35,595 nucleotides of DNA, from IMG/VR virus record IMGVR_UViG_3300032047_000052, positions 1 to 35,595 of that record, one strand, 5' to 3'. Each line of letters starts with the position of its first letter. The stretch's first letter is position 1. This document shows positions 16,183-23,986 of this stretch, one piece after another. The position numbers and the translations under genes are program-made. The stretch is from a virus. The notes below the pieces were generated by a model. It was given only the letters and a program-made list of their open reading frames with translations. It did not search any database and was not told the origin of the DNA.

Positions 16183-17058
16183 TTACACTCCGATTTTGGA
16201 AAACTTTTCCATATCACCTAATGCTTTTAGTGCTCTCTTTCGTGCACTTTCGAATTCTCTAGCATATCTGTTACCTGCTCCACCCTTTTGTAATCTTGAT
16301 GTTTGAGTAAATATATTTTGTATTGCCTTTACATTAGGATTCTTTTTCATCTTAGGTGCAGCTTCATTTGTAGTAGTACCTTCGTAAATAGATTTAAGAT
16401 ATTTGATAAACTCTTTATCATTTTTCATTTTCTTAAAATCGTTATCTGCAAAAACATTCTTTACGAAATCTCTAACATCTTTGGAATCTTGTCTAATTTG
16501 GTCTATTGTTCCGAACATACCTTCTTTAATTCTGGTAGTGATATTTCCTGAATTATCTCTTGTAGCTACAGCCACTTGCTCTTCTTCCAATTTAGAATCT
16601 CCACATCCTCCTTCAGTTACTCCACCACATCCACATCCACAATCTCCTTTGGATTCTTTTAAACCTAATCTTTCTTTCATTTCATCTTCAGTAACTTCAC
16701 CAATTTTGTAATATCTTGAAAGTACGTTACCCATATCTTCATATAATCCAGCCATTCGTTGGTCAAGTGATTTAGCTTCGTTAGCAACTTTATCGAATTG
16801 TTTACCTAACTTATCTAATTCAGACATATTTCTTTTTATAGTATGCTTATCAAACCAATCATCAGATTCTCTTAGTGCAAGTTCTCTAGCAGCTTCTGTA
16901 ATACCACCCAAAGTTTCTGCTACTTTAATAATATCTGATTTTCTACCCATTTGTTCTTGGTAGGTATTGTATGTAGAAATGATTTCTAAGAAGTGTTTTT
17001 TAACTTCATTAGATAATCCTCTTTCTTCTGATTCATTAAGTATATCTATTAATTTCAT
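16183..17058 (-). CDS. Head protein candidate with targeting leader and Cys cluster (291 aa)
   Basis: The leader MKLIDILNESEE carries an LNE site at residue 9, like T4 capsid-targeting sequences. Residues about 60-120 (LRESDDWFDKHTIKRNMSEL to MGNVLSRYYKIGEV) are a helical segment that I recall from marine T4-like head regions. Residues 140-152 contain CGCGCGGVTEGGC, four Cys that could bind metal or form disulfides. Later linker-like sites include VTE (149), EGM and a TNEA segment near 235. The C-terminus is basic and helical (YAREFESARKRALKALGD). AGGAG is six bases before ATG 17058. It lies between two other leader-bearing proteins, so a packaged role is likely but unproven. Confidence 0.58.
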   Translation of the reverse strand: MKLIDILNESEERGLSNEVKKHFLEIISTYNTYQEQMGRKSDIIKVAETLGGITEAARELALRESDDWFDKHTIKRNMSELDKLGKQFDKVANEAKSLDQRMAGLYEDMGNVLSRYYKIGEVTEDEMKERLGLKESKGDCGCGCGGVTEGGCGDSKLEEEQVAVATRDNSGNITTRIKEGMFGTIDQIRQDSKDVRDFVKNVFADNDFKKMKNDKEFIKYLKSIYEGTTTNEAAPKMKKNPNVKAIQNIFTQTSRLQKGGAGNRYAREFESARKRALKALGDMEKFSKIGV

Positions 17059-17060
17059 TT

Positions 17061-17840
17061 TTATCTCCTATCGATTAAATCTTTTAATTTTGTTGATGAT
17101 TCGTTTGTATCATCAATAATTCCTTGCAATTTAGCTGCTAATTTTTTACTTCCATTCATTTTCAAATCATATGCTATAGCATCTAATGCAGCAACACCAT
17201 CCCAACCAGATTCACCAGTTGCAGAGTGTGCTAAATCATCAGTACCTTCAGCAGAATCATAGAATGTAGAAGAATATACACTTGTTTTTTGCCACTTTTC
17301 ATATTCAGGTGACATTATATCTGGCATCTTAGGGTCTTTTCTTGGGTCATTCGCCCATTCTGGTTTATCTTCTAATACTGCTATTAGTTTTCTTGCTTCA
17401 GAATGAAAGTTTGCATCAGTTAGAGCTTCAACAGCTGCTTTACTCATTCTACTTTCGTATTCTTCTTTACCTAACTTCTGTGGAGTAATTCCTAAACTTT
17501 GTGCTTTCTTACGAACAACTTTGTTTACTTGAGGATTACCAGGTCTACTATTAGCAGAATCTTTTGGTTCATCCTTTTTAGGTTCATCTTTCTTCGGTTT
17601 ATCAAAGATATTTACTTTAGGTTTATCTTTTTCACCGGCAGAAGAATCACCTCCCTTCGCTGCCTTATCTGAGGTTGGAATATATTTACCACTATCATCT
17701 TTTTTGAATGTAGGAGCATCTTCATCATCTTCCTTACCTTTTTCTTTAAATCTACCAAAACCGATAGATACATATTTGTCATCTTCGGCTTCGTTTAACC
17801 ATTGCGGTTCTAAGTCTATTAATCCACCTAATTTTATCAT
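17061..17840 (-). CDS. Head protein candidate with targeting leader (259 aa)
   Basis: There is no named family. The N-terminus MIKLGGLIDLEPQWLNEAED contains an LNE site at residue 17, similar to the neighbouring leaders. KYVSIGFGRFKEKGKEDDED (about 22-41) is a phrase I recall from marine phage proteins. Residues about 75-105 are a Lys/Pro/Asp-rich flexible linker (repeats of KKDEPK). The C-terminal ~150 residues are folded and partly helical (FHSEARKLIAVLEDKPEW, then WDGVAALDAIAYDLKMNG). The ATG overlaps the protease gene's stop (17837-17840, ATGA), so it is translationally coupled to the prohead protease. No Shine-Dalgarno is visible. Likely a substrate of that protease. Confidence 0.55.
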   Translation of the reverse strand: MIKLGGLIDLEPQWLNEAEDDKYVSIGFGRFKEKGKEDDEDAPTFKKDDSGKYIPTSDKAAKGGDSSAGEKDKPKVNIFDKPKKDEPKKDEPKDSANSRPGNPQVNKVVRKKAQSLGITPQKLGKEEYESRMSKAAVEALTDANFHSEARKLIAVLEDKPEWANDPRKDPKMPDIMSPEYEKWQKTSVYSSTFYDSAEGTDDLAHSATGESGWDGVAALDAIAYDLKMNGSKKLAAKLQGIIDDTNESSTKLKDLIDRR

Positions 17841-18421
17841 GTCAGTTCCGTAATTATTTCTCTTATTAAATTATGTGCTTTACAATAATCTCCACAAACC
17901 TCATTAACCTTCATTTGTTTAGATTCGTTTACTGGAGTCATAAATGCACCATGCGTAGATGGGTTGGATACAAAATCCCAACCTATTAGTTCGAAATCTT
18001 CTCCTACTTCAACCCCACCACCTCTTCTTTGTGATACAGAGCCCATACCTCTTGATGAGATACCTAATAGAATACCAGCTTTCAATAATTCTTTTAGTAT
18101 ATTACCTGATGGTGTTGGGAGTATTTCTACTGTTCCCATTAAGTCATTGCCATCCCAATGTATTTCTCTTATGTTATGTGAAACGTTTTTTAAATTTATT
18201 ACAGAAGATTCAGGATGGTCTAACTCACCCAATGCTCTTCTCTCCTTAATAAGAGTTTCGTATTTCTTAGCTTCTCTCATTAAGATTTGCTTAGGATATA
18301 CTCTCTCATTTTGGTTTGGAGCTTCAGCACGTTGTAAAACACCCTTAACGATAGTTCTACCACTAGCATCTTCATTAATCTTACCTTCGAATAATTGTGT
18401 TTCTATTAATAAATTTTTCAT
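17837..18421 (-). CDS. gp21: Prohead protease (gp21 family)
   Basis: This is a serine protease that matures the prohead by cutting scaffold and capsid proteins. The 194-aa protein has the family's landmarks: VLQRAEAPNQNERVYPKQIL (28-47), His69 in GELDHPE, Ser122/123 in LGISSRGMGSV, and ELIGWDFVSNPSTHGAF (144-160). I start at ATG 18421 (MKNLLIETQLFEG). A TTG nine bases upstream is less likely. The N-terminus has an LFE|G-like self-processing site at residue 12. The start overlaps the stop of the 58-aa gene (ATGA). Upstream reads TTGGGGAGC, a Shine-Dalgarno very close to the ATG. It lies between portal and scaffold as in T4. Confidence 0.92.
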   Translation of the reverse strand: MKNLLIETQLFEGKINEDASGRTIVKGVLQRAEAPNQNERVYPKQILMREAKKYETLIKERRALGELDHPESSVINLKNVSHNIREIHWDGNDLMGTVEILPTPSGNILKELLKAGILLGISSRGMGSVSQRRGGGVEVGEDFELIGWDFVSNPSTHGAFMTPVNESKQMKVNEVCGDYCKAHNLIREIITELT

Positions 18422-18594
18422 GCTCCCCAACTTCTACGTTTTTTAAATAATTCAAAAAATATAGCTGAAACCTCTTGTCTTATGATTCTACGAATTTCCA
18501 ATTCATCAGACGTGGAAATTTCTTCTTTGTATATCCCTAACTTTTCGTTATGGATTTCCTCCTTAACAATTTGCTTCAACTCCTTTAATGTCAT
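18418..18594 (-). CDS. Small core-like protein (58 aa)
   Basis: This gene was found by direct reading. ATG is at 18594 and TGA at 18418-18420 overlaps the protease start by four bases. The product starts MTLKELKQIVKEEIHNEKLG and ends ELFKKRRSWGA. It is a charged helical peptide with an N-terminal half like the next small protein upstream (MKITKERLKEIITDVLKEES). It fills the 167-base gap between that gene and the protease. In T4 the genes between portal and protease encode small prohead core proteins (gp67, gp68). A similar role is suggested by position and size only. The close packing on both sides makes it a credible gene. Confidence 0.68.
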   Translation of the reverse strand: MTLKELKQIVKEEIHNEKLGIYKEEISTSDELEIRRIIRQEVSAIFFELFKKRRSWGA

Positions 18595-18597
18595 TTT

Positions 18598-18795
18598 TTA
18601 ACCTTCTTTTTTCTCGCCTTTGCCCTTCCAAGCAGTATCGATTTTGTTAAAAAATGCTTTTTTCTCTTCATCAGACATTTGAGGAATGGATTTACCACTC
18701 TTCTTTAATGCTTTTGCGAAAAACTTTTGATATTCTGATTCTTCTTTCAAAACATCTGTTATGATTTCTTTTAATCTTTCTTTTGTTATTTTCAT
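18598..18795 (-). CDS. Small helical core-like protein (65 aa)
   Basis: The product starts MKITKERLKEIITDVLKEES and is followed by EYQKFFAKALKKSGKSIPQM and a segment rich in Asp, Glu and Lys (SDEEKKAFFNKIDTAWKGKG). The second half matches a phrase I recall from marine phage proteins that end FFNxIDxxWK. It is entirely helical and charged, with no membrane segment. The ATG overlaps the previous stop by four bases (18792-18795), with GGAG eight bases upstream. It lies in the gp67/gp68 position between portal and protease. A prohead core role is a positional inference. LKE and similar sites are present. Confidence 0.62.
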   Translation of the reverse strand: MKITKERLKEIITDVLKEESEYQKFFAKALKKSGKSIPQMSDEEKKAFFNKIDTAWKGKGEKKEG

Positions 18796-19247
18796 TGGTC
18801 TAACTCCTTTATACTATTTGCTATGTTAACTAATCTTTCCTTCACATTATAAATATGACGATTTGTTCTTTTCCAATATTTATCTCTACTCAGTTCATTC
18901 ATAGAACGAATCTTATTGTACCATCTAAAAAACATTTCGACTTCAGCTAATTGATACTTTAGTTCTTTTAACCCTAAAGCCAATTTTTGATTTGGAGTTC
19001 GACTTTCATCATTTTTTAATTCCAGCCATCTATTTACTGGTCTTTTAACCTTCTTACCCTCACCAACAATTGTCATTCCAAATTGGGTAGCTATTTTTTT
19101 TCGTTTTTTCTCGTTACTTTTCTTACCACCTGTGAAAGCATTTGGTGTTTGGTAACCATCAATGTTACCAGTCACATTTACTTCATCCAATTCAGTTTCA
19201 ATCTCTTTGATAAGTTCTTGAATATATCTTCTAAGATTCTTTGACAT
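18792..19247 (-). CDS. Core-like protein (151 aa)
   Basis: There is no named family, though VNVTGNIDGYQTPNAFTGGK (about 23-42) is a phrase I recall in marine T4-like phages between portal and protease. The N-terminus is a helical acidic stretch (YIQELIKEIETELDE). The rest is basic and helical, with WLELKNDESRTPNQKLALGL and an FFRWYNKIRSMNELSR segment. The ATG at 19247 overlaps the upstream stop by 17 bases, and no Shine-Dalgarno is visible, so translation is probably coupled. It may be a prohead core component. Confidence 0.62.
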   Translation of the reverse strand: MSKNLRRYIQELIKEIETELDEVNVTGNIDGYQTPNAFTGGKKSNEKKRKKIATQFGMTIVGEGKKVKRPVNRWLELKNDESRTPNQKLALGLKELKYQLAEVEMFFRWYNKIRSMNELSRDKYWKRTNRHIYNVKERLVNIANSIKELDQ

Positions 19248-20103
19248 TTTTTATTTCTTGAATCAGTTCATAAGCTATCATCATAGCGGTAACCTGGTTA
19301 TCCGATACAACTCTACCAATTTTTGCTTTTTTCAAAACATTGATAGTTTCTTTAAGTTTTATTTTAGTTACTTTATCTTTTATTGTTTTATGAGCTGATA
19401 CTAAGTTTGTAATTACTTCTTTTAGTTGTTGAGTATAGTATTCTTTAAATTTGGAAGTATTACTTACATTATTGATGTATTCTCTCAATAATGATTTTTG
19501 AGATTCATTTAATTTAGTATGTTTTTTATTGAAAGTTTCTAACAAAACTCCATAAGTTAAGAATCTATCTTCTTTACTTTGTTTTTTGAATTCTGCTAAT
19601 GCTTTTGCTTCTACGATTTTTGCTTTGTTTTTAACATCTTTACCAATTAAGTTTTCTACAATTGTATATTTACAATTAAAAACTTCTTTTATATCATAGT
19701 TTTCTTGATTCTGAGATTCGAATATTTTATATATGGATGCCATCACCTTATAGTTTGTGATAGGTGAGGATAAAAATTGATTAATATCAAATGATTCCTG
19801 AATTTTCTTTATCAGATTATATTTTTCTTTAGTAAGTTTTTTTACATCTATTCTTTTTCTGGCTTCTAATATAGTATCAATAAATTTTTCAGCTCTATTT
19901 TCAGCTTTGTACTTCTCTTGACTTAGTAATTGATATAATCTCAATTCTTTACCAATTTCAGTATTTTGATTGAAGTGTTCGCTTAGTATTCCTTTAGCTT
20001 TTTCATTCTTATCACCATTCAATACCTCAAGCGTTATTTGTCTAATTAGAAGCTCAAATAATACACCTGTATTTTTAAACTTGCTATGTTTTATTTTTTT
20101 CAT
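19231..20103 (-). CDS. Conserved phage protein downstream of portal (290 aa)
   Basis: There is no known function. The N-terminal phrase KNTGVLFELLIRQITLEVLN (about 11-30) is typical of a family seen in marine T4-like phages beside the portal gene. The protein is mostly helical and rich in Lys, Glu and Asn, without membrane segments or signal peptide. It is longer than T4 gp67 (80 aa) or gp68 (141 aa). It starts a new unit, with a 72-base gap after the portal that holds an ATATTTATA motif 39 bases before ATG 20103. GGAA is about ten bases upstream. A scaffold or core function is possible. Confidence 0.6.
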   Translation of the reverse strand: MKKIKHSKFKNTGVLFELLIRQITLEVLNGDKNEKAKGILSEHFNQNTEIGKELRLYQLLSQEKYKAENRAEKFIDTILEARKRIDVKKLTKEKYNLIKKIQESFDINQFLSSPITNYKVMASIYKIFESQNQENYDIKEVFNCKYTIVENLIGKDVKNKAKIVEAKALAEFKKQSKEDRFLTYGVLLETFNKKHTKLNESQKSLLREYINNVSNTSKFKEYYTQQLKEVITNLVSAHKTIKDKVTKIKLKETINVLKKAKIGRVVSDNQVTAMMIAYELIQEIKNVKES

Positions 20104-20142
20104 ACTATTAATTCCAATTTTGATAGAATACTAAATCTCACA

Positions 20143-20151
20143 TATAAATAT
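20143..20151 (-). promoter_or_regulatory. Recurrent ATATTTATA element
   Basis: Sense ATATTTATA, followed by TGTGAG, ends 39 bases before ATG 20103. It would start transcription of the core/protease block. Confidence 0.4.
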
Positions 20152-20175
20152 AAAAATATTTACTTAAAGTAAAAT

Positions 20176-21900
20176 TTACTCGTCTATAATGTTATTTTCA
20201 TCCAACATATCCGTTTCATGTAAAAATTTCTTTTTAGCCGAAACTCCATTTATTACGGACTTAACTCTAAGTTTAGCTTTTTGTGATTCTTTCTTTAAAG
20301 CTGCTTTTCTTTCTTCATCACCAAGAGGGTCTCTTCCAAAAGGATTTTTATCCTTTTTATAAGTTCCACCTTCACGAGGTCTACCTCCTTTATCTTTGAG
20401 TTCATTTTTTAGTTGTTCCAATGATTCTTCTACATCTTCTGCTTCTTCTTCAACCGCAGGGTCACTACCCTCATCTTCAATAGAACGGAATCTGTATCTA
20501 TCTTTTAAATCATTTAACAAAGTACTTCTTTCTTTTTGACTTTCATCTGTTGAAAGTTTAAAGATATTATCATAAACCCATTCTTTCGATAACATATTTA
20601 ATCCTTGTATGTCTTGAGCTAATCTAATTTTCTCACTCCACAAGTTTACTTTCTCTTGTTCGTAAATTGTAGATGGGTTTACTAATTGTAATTCAAAGTT
20701 AGTTAACCTATCATCACTTATCCCCTGTGAGTATAAATGAACAATTGCAATTTTGGATAATTCTGAAACAACTATTCTTTGTATTCTTTCGATTGTTCTT
20801 GCGAACCTAACATCTTCAGCTGCTAATGTTGCTTTACCATTAACATTCTCATCATATCCTAAATATGCTTTTGGTATTTTAAGTGCAGCAAATAATTTGT
20901 TCTTTAGGTAATCGATATCATCAATTGATGAGTATTCTAATCCACTAAGATTATCTATTTGTGTTCCACTATCACCACCCCTAACTGGTAGATAAAAATC
21001 TTCTGTTAGGTTTTGCATATTATATTTTAAGTTGTAATCACCATTTTTATCAGCGAAAGGAACTTTTTTCATTTTATTGATAATTCTTTGCATATAGTTA
21101 TCCACTTCGTTTGGTGGAATATTACCAATATCAATTTTAAAAACCCTTTTTTCAGGTGCTCTCATTATTCTATGAATTAACATAGCATCTTCCATAAGAG
21201 ATAATTGTTTCCACAATCTTCTACCATTTTCAATCATAGCTTTACCATATGGTAACCAATTAGTATCTGCTAATAATCTAAAATGTGCTATTTCATAGTT
21301 TTCATAATCAACCTTACCCATAGTATCATCTTCTACATGAAATTTTACATAATTTGGGTTTGTTTCATCTGTACCTTCTAATCTTTCAGTATTGTAAACA
21401 GAATATGGGGTTACATTTACGATACCCTTTCCTTCTGCCATTTCTAAACCTAAGAAGAAATCTCCATACTTACATAAGTTTCTTACCCAAGGCCAAAGAT
21501 TGAATTCTATGTTTATTACATCATAGAATAAGTTATTTAATATAGCTCTTACTTCTTCATCTGATGAACGAATTGTTAAGATATCACCATACTCATTTTT
21601 AAGAGTTGATTCATCAGCGTATATATCTAATGCGGATGCTAATATTGGGTCATTATCCATCGCATCGTAATCTCTAAATATTTCTCTACGAACTTGTTGG
21701 TAAGCCATTGATTGTGCTTTACCAGATTGTTCATAAAATGATTTTTGTAATTTTGTATATCTATCTCTAAGTGCGGATAGATTTGTTTGTTGTTTTTCAT
21801 CCGAGTCAACTACTTTGCGCTTACCATCTTTATCAACAGTCACAATTGCTTGTGATGAAAATAGTTTAGTTAACCTACCGAAAAATGAAGTATCTGCCAT
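20176..21900 (-). CDS. gp20: Portal vertex protein (gp20 family)
   Basis: This 574-aa protein is a clear T4 gp20 relative. Landmarks are ALDIYADESTLKNEYGDIL (about 89-107), IHRIMRAPEKRVFKIDIGNI (about 242-261, T4 has RAPERRVFYIDVGNLP), LTEDFYLPVRGGDSGTQID (about 298-316) and LFAALKIPKAYLGYDENV (about 339-356). T4 gp20 is 524 aa. The C-terminal ~100 residues add an acidic-then-basic tail (EEEAEDVEESLEQLKNELKD, then GGRPREGGTYKKDKNPFG). The portal forms the dodecameric DNA channel and nucleates prohead assembly. It starts 31 bases after the previous gene with no good Shine-Dalgarno. Confidence 0.95.
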   Translation of the reverse strand: MADTSFFGRLTKLFSSQAIVTVDKDGKRKVVDSDEKQQTNLSALRDRYTKLQKSFYEQSGKAQSMAYQQVRREIFRDYDAMDNDPILASALDIYADESTLKNEYGDILTIRSSDEEVRAILNNLFYDVINIEFNLWPWVRNLCKYGDFFLGLEMAEGKGIVNVTPYSVYNTERLEGTDETNPNYVKFHVEDDTMGKVDYENYEIAHFRLLADTNWLPYGKAMIENGRRLWKQLSLMEDAMLIHRIMRAPEKRVFKIDIGNIPPNEVDNYMQRIINKMKKVPFADKNGDYNLKYNMQNLTEDFYLPVRGGDSGTQIDNLSGLEYSSIDDIDYLKNKLFAALKIPKAYLGYDENVNGKATLAAEDVRFARTIERIQRIVVSELSKIAIVHLYSQGISDDRLTNFELQLVNPSTIYEQEKVNLWSEKIRLAQDIQGLNMLSKEWVYDNIFKLSTDESQKERSTLLNDLKDRYRFRSIEDEGSDPAVEEEAEDVEESLEQLKNELKDKGGRPREGGTYKKDKNPFGRDPLGDEERKAALKKESQKAKLRVKSVINGVSAKKKFLHETDMLDENNIIDE

Positions 21901-21931
21901 TGTTTGTTTCTTTTAAATTATAACCTTTATT

Positions 21932-22348
21932 TTACCAAGCTCTACAACTCCAATACCTAGCCTTATGTCTTGGACCTGGATTATCACAATTGTGTCTTGC
22001 TCTAAATGCTTTTCTTCTAGATGGTATATCTTTCTGAATCTGCATTGTTTTTTCACCTTTTTTCTTAGCTGATGTACCACCATGTCCAAAGTTTACTTTA
22101 ACCACATTACCTTTTGGGTTTTTTACATAAACTTTAAATTTTTTAGTATCTCCTCTCGTTGGTTTACCTAACTTAACTTTTCTACCCTGATATTCTGCTT
22201 CGTTTACATCAGGTTTGTAAGTTTTTAGATATTCCACTAATTCTCTAATATCACTCTCATTAACAACATCATATTCTTCTACCTCTTCGGCTTCATTTCT
22301 AATGATGTTTATGTGATTGCTATACAATGCTTTCGTTATTTCGCTCAT
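21932..22348 (-). CDS. Conserved basic protein, DUF5872-like (138 aa)
   Basis: The C-terminal part starts EYQGRKVKLGKPTRGDTKKF (about 52-71), continues NPKGNVVKVNFGHGG (about 77-91) and ends FRARHNCDNPGPRHKARYWS before the final CRAW. It matches from memory a small domain family of unknown function common in marine phages (I recall DUF5872). It has two Cys in the conserved tail. The first ~50 residues are acidic, ending VNEAEY, another V-x-E site that could be cut to release the basic domain. AAGGAG is nine bases before ATG 22348. An ATATTTATA motif lies 32 bases upstream. It sits between terminase and portal, so a virion or packaging role is possible. Confidence 0.75.
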   Translation of the reverse strand: MSEITKALYSNHINIIRNEAEEVEEYDVVNESDIRELVEYLKTYKPDVNEAEYQGRKVKLGKPTRGDTKKFKVYVKNPKGNVVKVNFGHGGTSAKKKGEKTMQIQKDIPSRRKAFRARHNCDNPGPRHKARYWSCRAW

Positions 22349-22380
22349 AATTGATATCTCCTTAATTAACTCCTATACTC

Positions 22381-22389
22381 TATAAATAT
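22381..22389 (-). promoter_or_regulatory. Recurrent ATATTTATA element
   Basis: Sense ATATTTATA lies 32 bases before ATG 22348, in the gap after the terminase gene, and is followed by GAGTATAGGAG. Likely start of the portal-region transcript. Confidence 0.4.
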
Positions 22390-22402
22390 ATACTTTTTCA
22401 TA

Positions 22403-23986
22403 TTATCGAATTAACCAGGTCAAATCTTCATCTTCACCATTAATCTTTTGTGACCAAGGGTTGTGGTCGGGTTGATTTCCACCATATACAGCCGTTCCAT
22501 GTGTTGCTTGTCCTATACCACCTAAAGCTTGTTTGGTTAAATCTATCCCCTCTTGTCTTAATCGTAGTGCAGTATCCCTTACCCACAATCCAATTGAGAA
22601 TGCCATAACTAAATCATCATTGTAACCCTTCATTGCTTCAGCACGATTTCCGTTCCATATAAATGTAAATAATTCATCTACTAATCTAGCAGAACGAACT
22701 GTTACTGATTTTTCTCTAAAGTAATCATCTAACTTAGAAATAATAAGTGGTCTTGTTTTAGATGTTGTACTAAATCCAGCTACCATTCCTCTTTCTTCTG
22801 CTCTATATTTGTTATGCAATTGATGTTCTACATCTACATACTTTAAATCTTTACTCATATAAAATAGATTCTTATAATCTCTATCTATTACTTGTTGGAT
22901 TACTGCCCAACCAATATTAGCGTTTTCAACTACAAGTAAAGCGTTATTATATTCGGTTGCCAATGCTACTAAAAAGTTTCCAAAATCTTTTGTATCTAAT
23001 TTACCTTTATATTCTGCTACCTGTTCAGCTAACTCTACATCCATAACGTGACATGCTGAATAATCTCCCCCATCTCCCCTAGCGACATCCGCTACTATCA
23101 TATATGATTTGTTATAATCTGGATATTGCCATTTCCAAAGGTTTCCATCGAATCCTGTTTTTTCTAATGGTTCTTGACAATAAGTTTCTTTGTAAAATTG
23201 TAAAAGTTGTGGTTCAATTACAGTATCACCTGAAGATACGAAATCACAATCACATTCTTGAGCCGCTCCTTTTGCTCCTAATAGTGTTTCTTGTTCATCT
23301 CTCCAACTTTGGTCTCTTTCAGGATGTACACTCCAATGTAATCTTATTGTATTAAATGAGTTAGTTTCATCTTCCGCACCTACCCAAGTTTTGTGAAAGA
23401 AATTACCCACACCATTTGGTGTAGAAAGTATAATTGCGTTACCACCCGTTGATAATGTAGATTGTGCTGATATCCAAATCTCTTCAATGTTATCAATAAA
23501 AGCGGCTTCATCAAATACCAAAAGAGATAGTGCTTCAGAACGACCAGCATCACCACTTGAAGATGTTGCTTTTATCTGAGAACCATTTGAGTATCGAAGG
23601 GATAGTTTGTTATCCTCTACTGTTGTTTGTTTTAACCAAGATGGTAAGTTTTCATTCATATACCTCACCTTAGTTACTAAGTTCTTAGCTACCTCTTGTT
23701 TAGTTGCGATTACCAAACAATTAAAATCATTGTTAAATAACATTTTCCAAAGAGAAAACCCCGCAGTTAAGGTTGAGATACCTGTTTGTCGAGATTTAAG
23801 GATGATGTTGTATCTTTCTTTATCAAATTCTGTAAGTGTTTTTTCTTGAAATGGATATAAGTGAAATGGAATCCTACCCCTAACAGGATGTTGAATCATA
23901 CAATACTTTTTCATAAAGTAGATTGGGTCTTTAGAACACTTTACATATTCTAACTTTATAATATCCTTTAAGGATTGCTTAGCCAT
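22403..23986 (-). CDS. terL: Terminase large subunit (gp17-like)
   Basis: This is the DNA-packaging motor: an N-terminal ATPase with a C-terminal RNase H-fold nuclease. The 527-aa protein shows a Walker A-like SRQTGIST (65-72), Walker B LLVFDE (155-160), the coupling motif ILSTPNG (186-192) and nuclease acidic residues Asp300 (VAD), Glu354 (VVEN) and Asp457/458 (YNDD). The Walker A lacks the usual Lys after Gly (Ile70 instead). Arg66 may serve, as in other deviant viral motors. It ends LTWLIR, a usual short motif at the end of T4-like terminases. T4 gp17 is 610 aa. The ATG follows the membrane-protein stop without a gap. Confidence 0.95.
   Translation of the reverse strand: MAKQSLKDIIKLEYVKCSKDPIYFMKKYCMIQHPVRGRIPFHLYPFQEKTLTEFDKERYNIILKSRQTGISTLTAGFSLWKMLFNNDFNCLVIATKQEVAKNLVTKVRYMNENLPSWLKQTTVEDNKLSLRYSNGSQIKATSSSGDAGRSEALSLLVFDEAAFIDNIEEIWISAQSTLSTGGNAIILSTPNGVGNFFHKTWVGAEDETNSFNTIRLHWSVHPERDQSWRDEQETLLGAKGAAQECDCDFVSSGDTVIEPQLLQFYKETYCQEPLEKTGFDGNLWKWQYPDYNKSYMIVADVARGDGGDYSACHVMDVELAEQVAEYKGKLDTKDFGNFLVALATEYNNALLVVENANIGWAVIQQVIDRDYKNLFYMSKDLKYVDVEHQLHNKYRAEERGMVAGFSTTSKTRPLIISKLDDYFREKSVTVRSARLVDELFTFIWNGNRAEAMKGYNDDLVMAFSIGLWVRDTALRLRQEGIDLTKQALGGIGQATHGTAVYGGNQPDHNPWSQKINGEDEDLTWLIR

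Noticed and set aside
14724-16217. Longer 497-aa version of the modular protein starting at 16217
   Set aside because: It would overlap the previous gene by 35 bases, while ATG 16181 has GGAG upstream and starts just after the stop.
17837-18430. TTG start at 18430 for the prohead protease
   Set aside because: ATG 18421 overlaps the newly found 58-aa gene stop (ATGA) and gives the expected N-terminus MKNLL.
20152-20173. Hairpin TTTACTTTAAGTAAA after the portal gene as a terminator
   Set aside because: Stem is AT-only and short, the following T-run is broken. Too weak to call.
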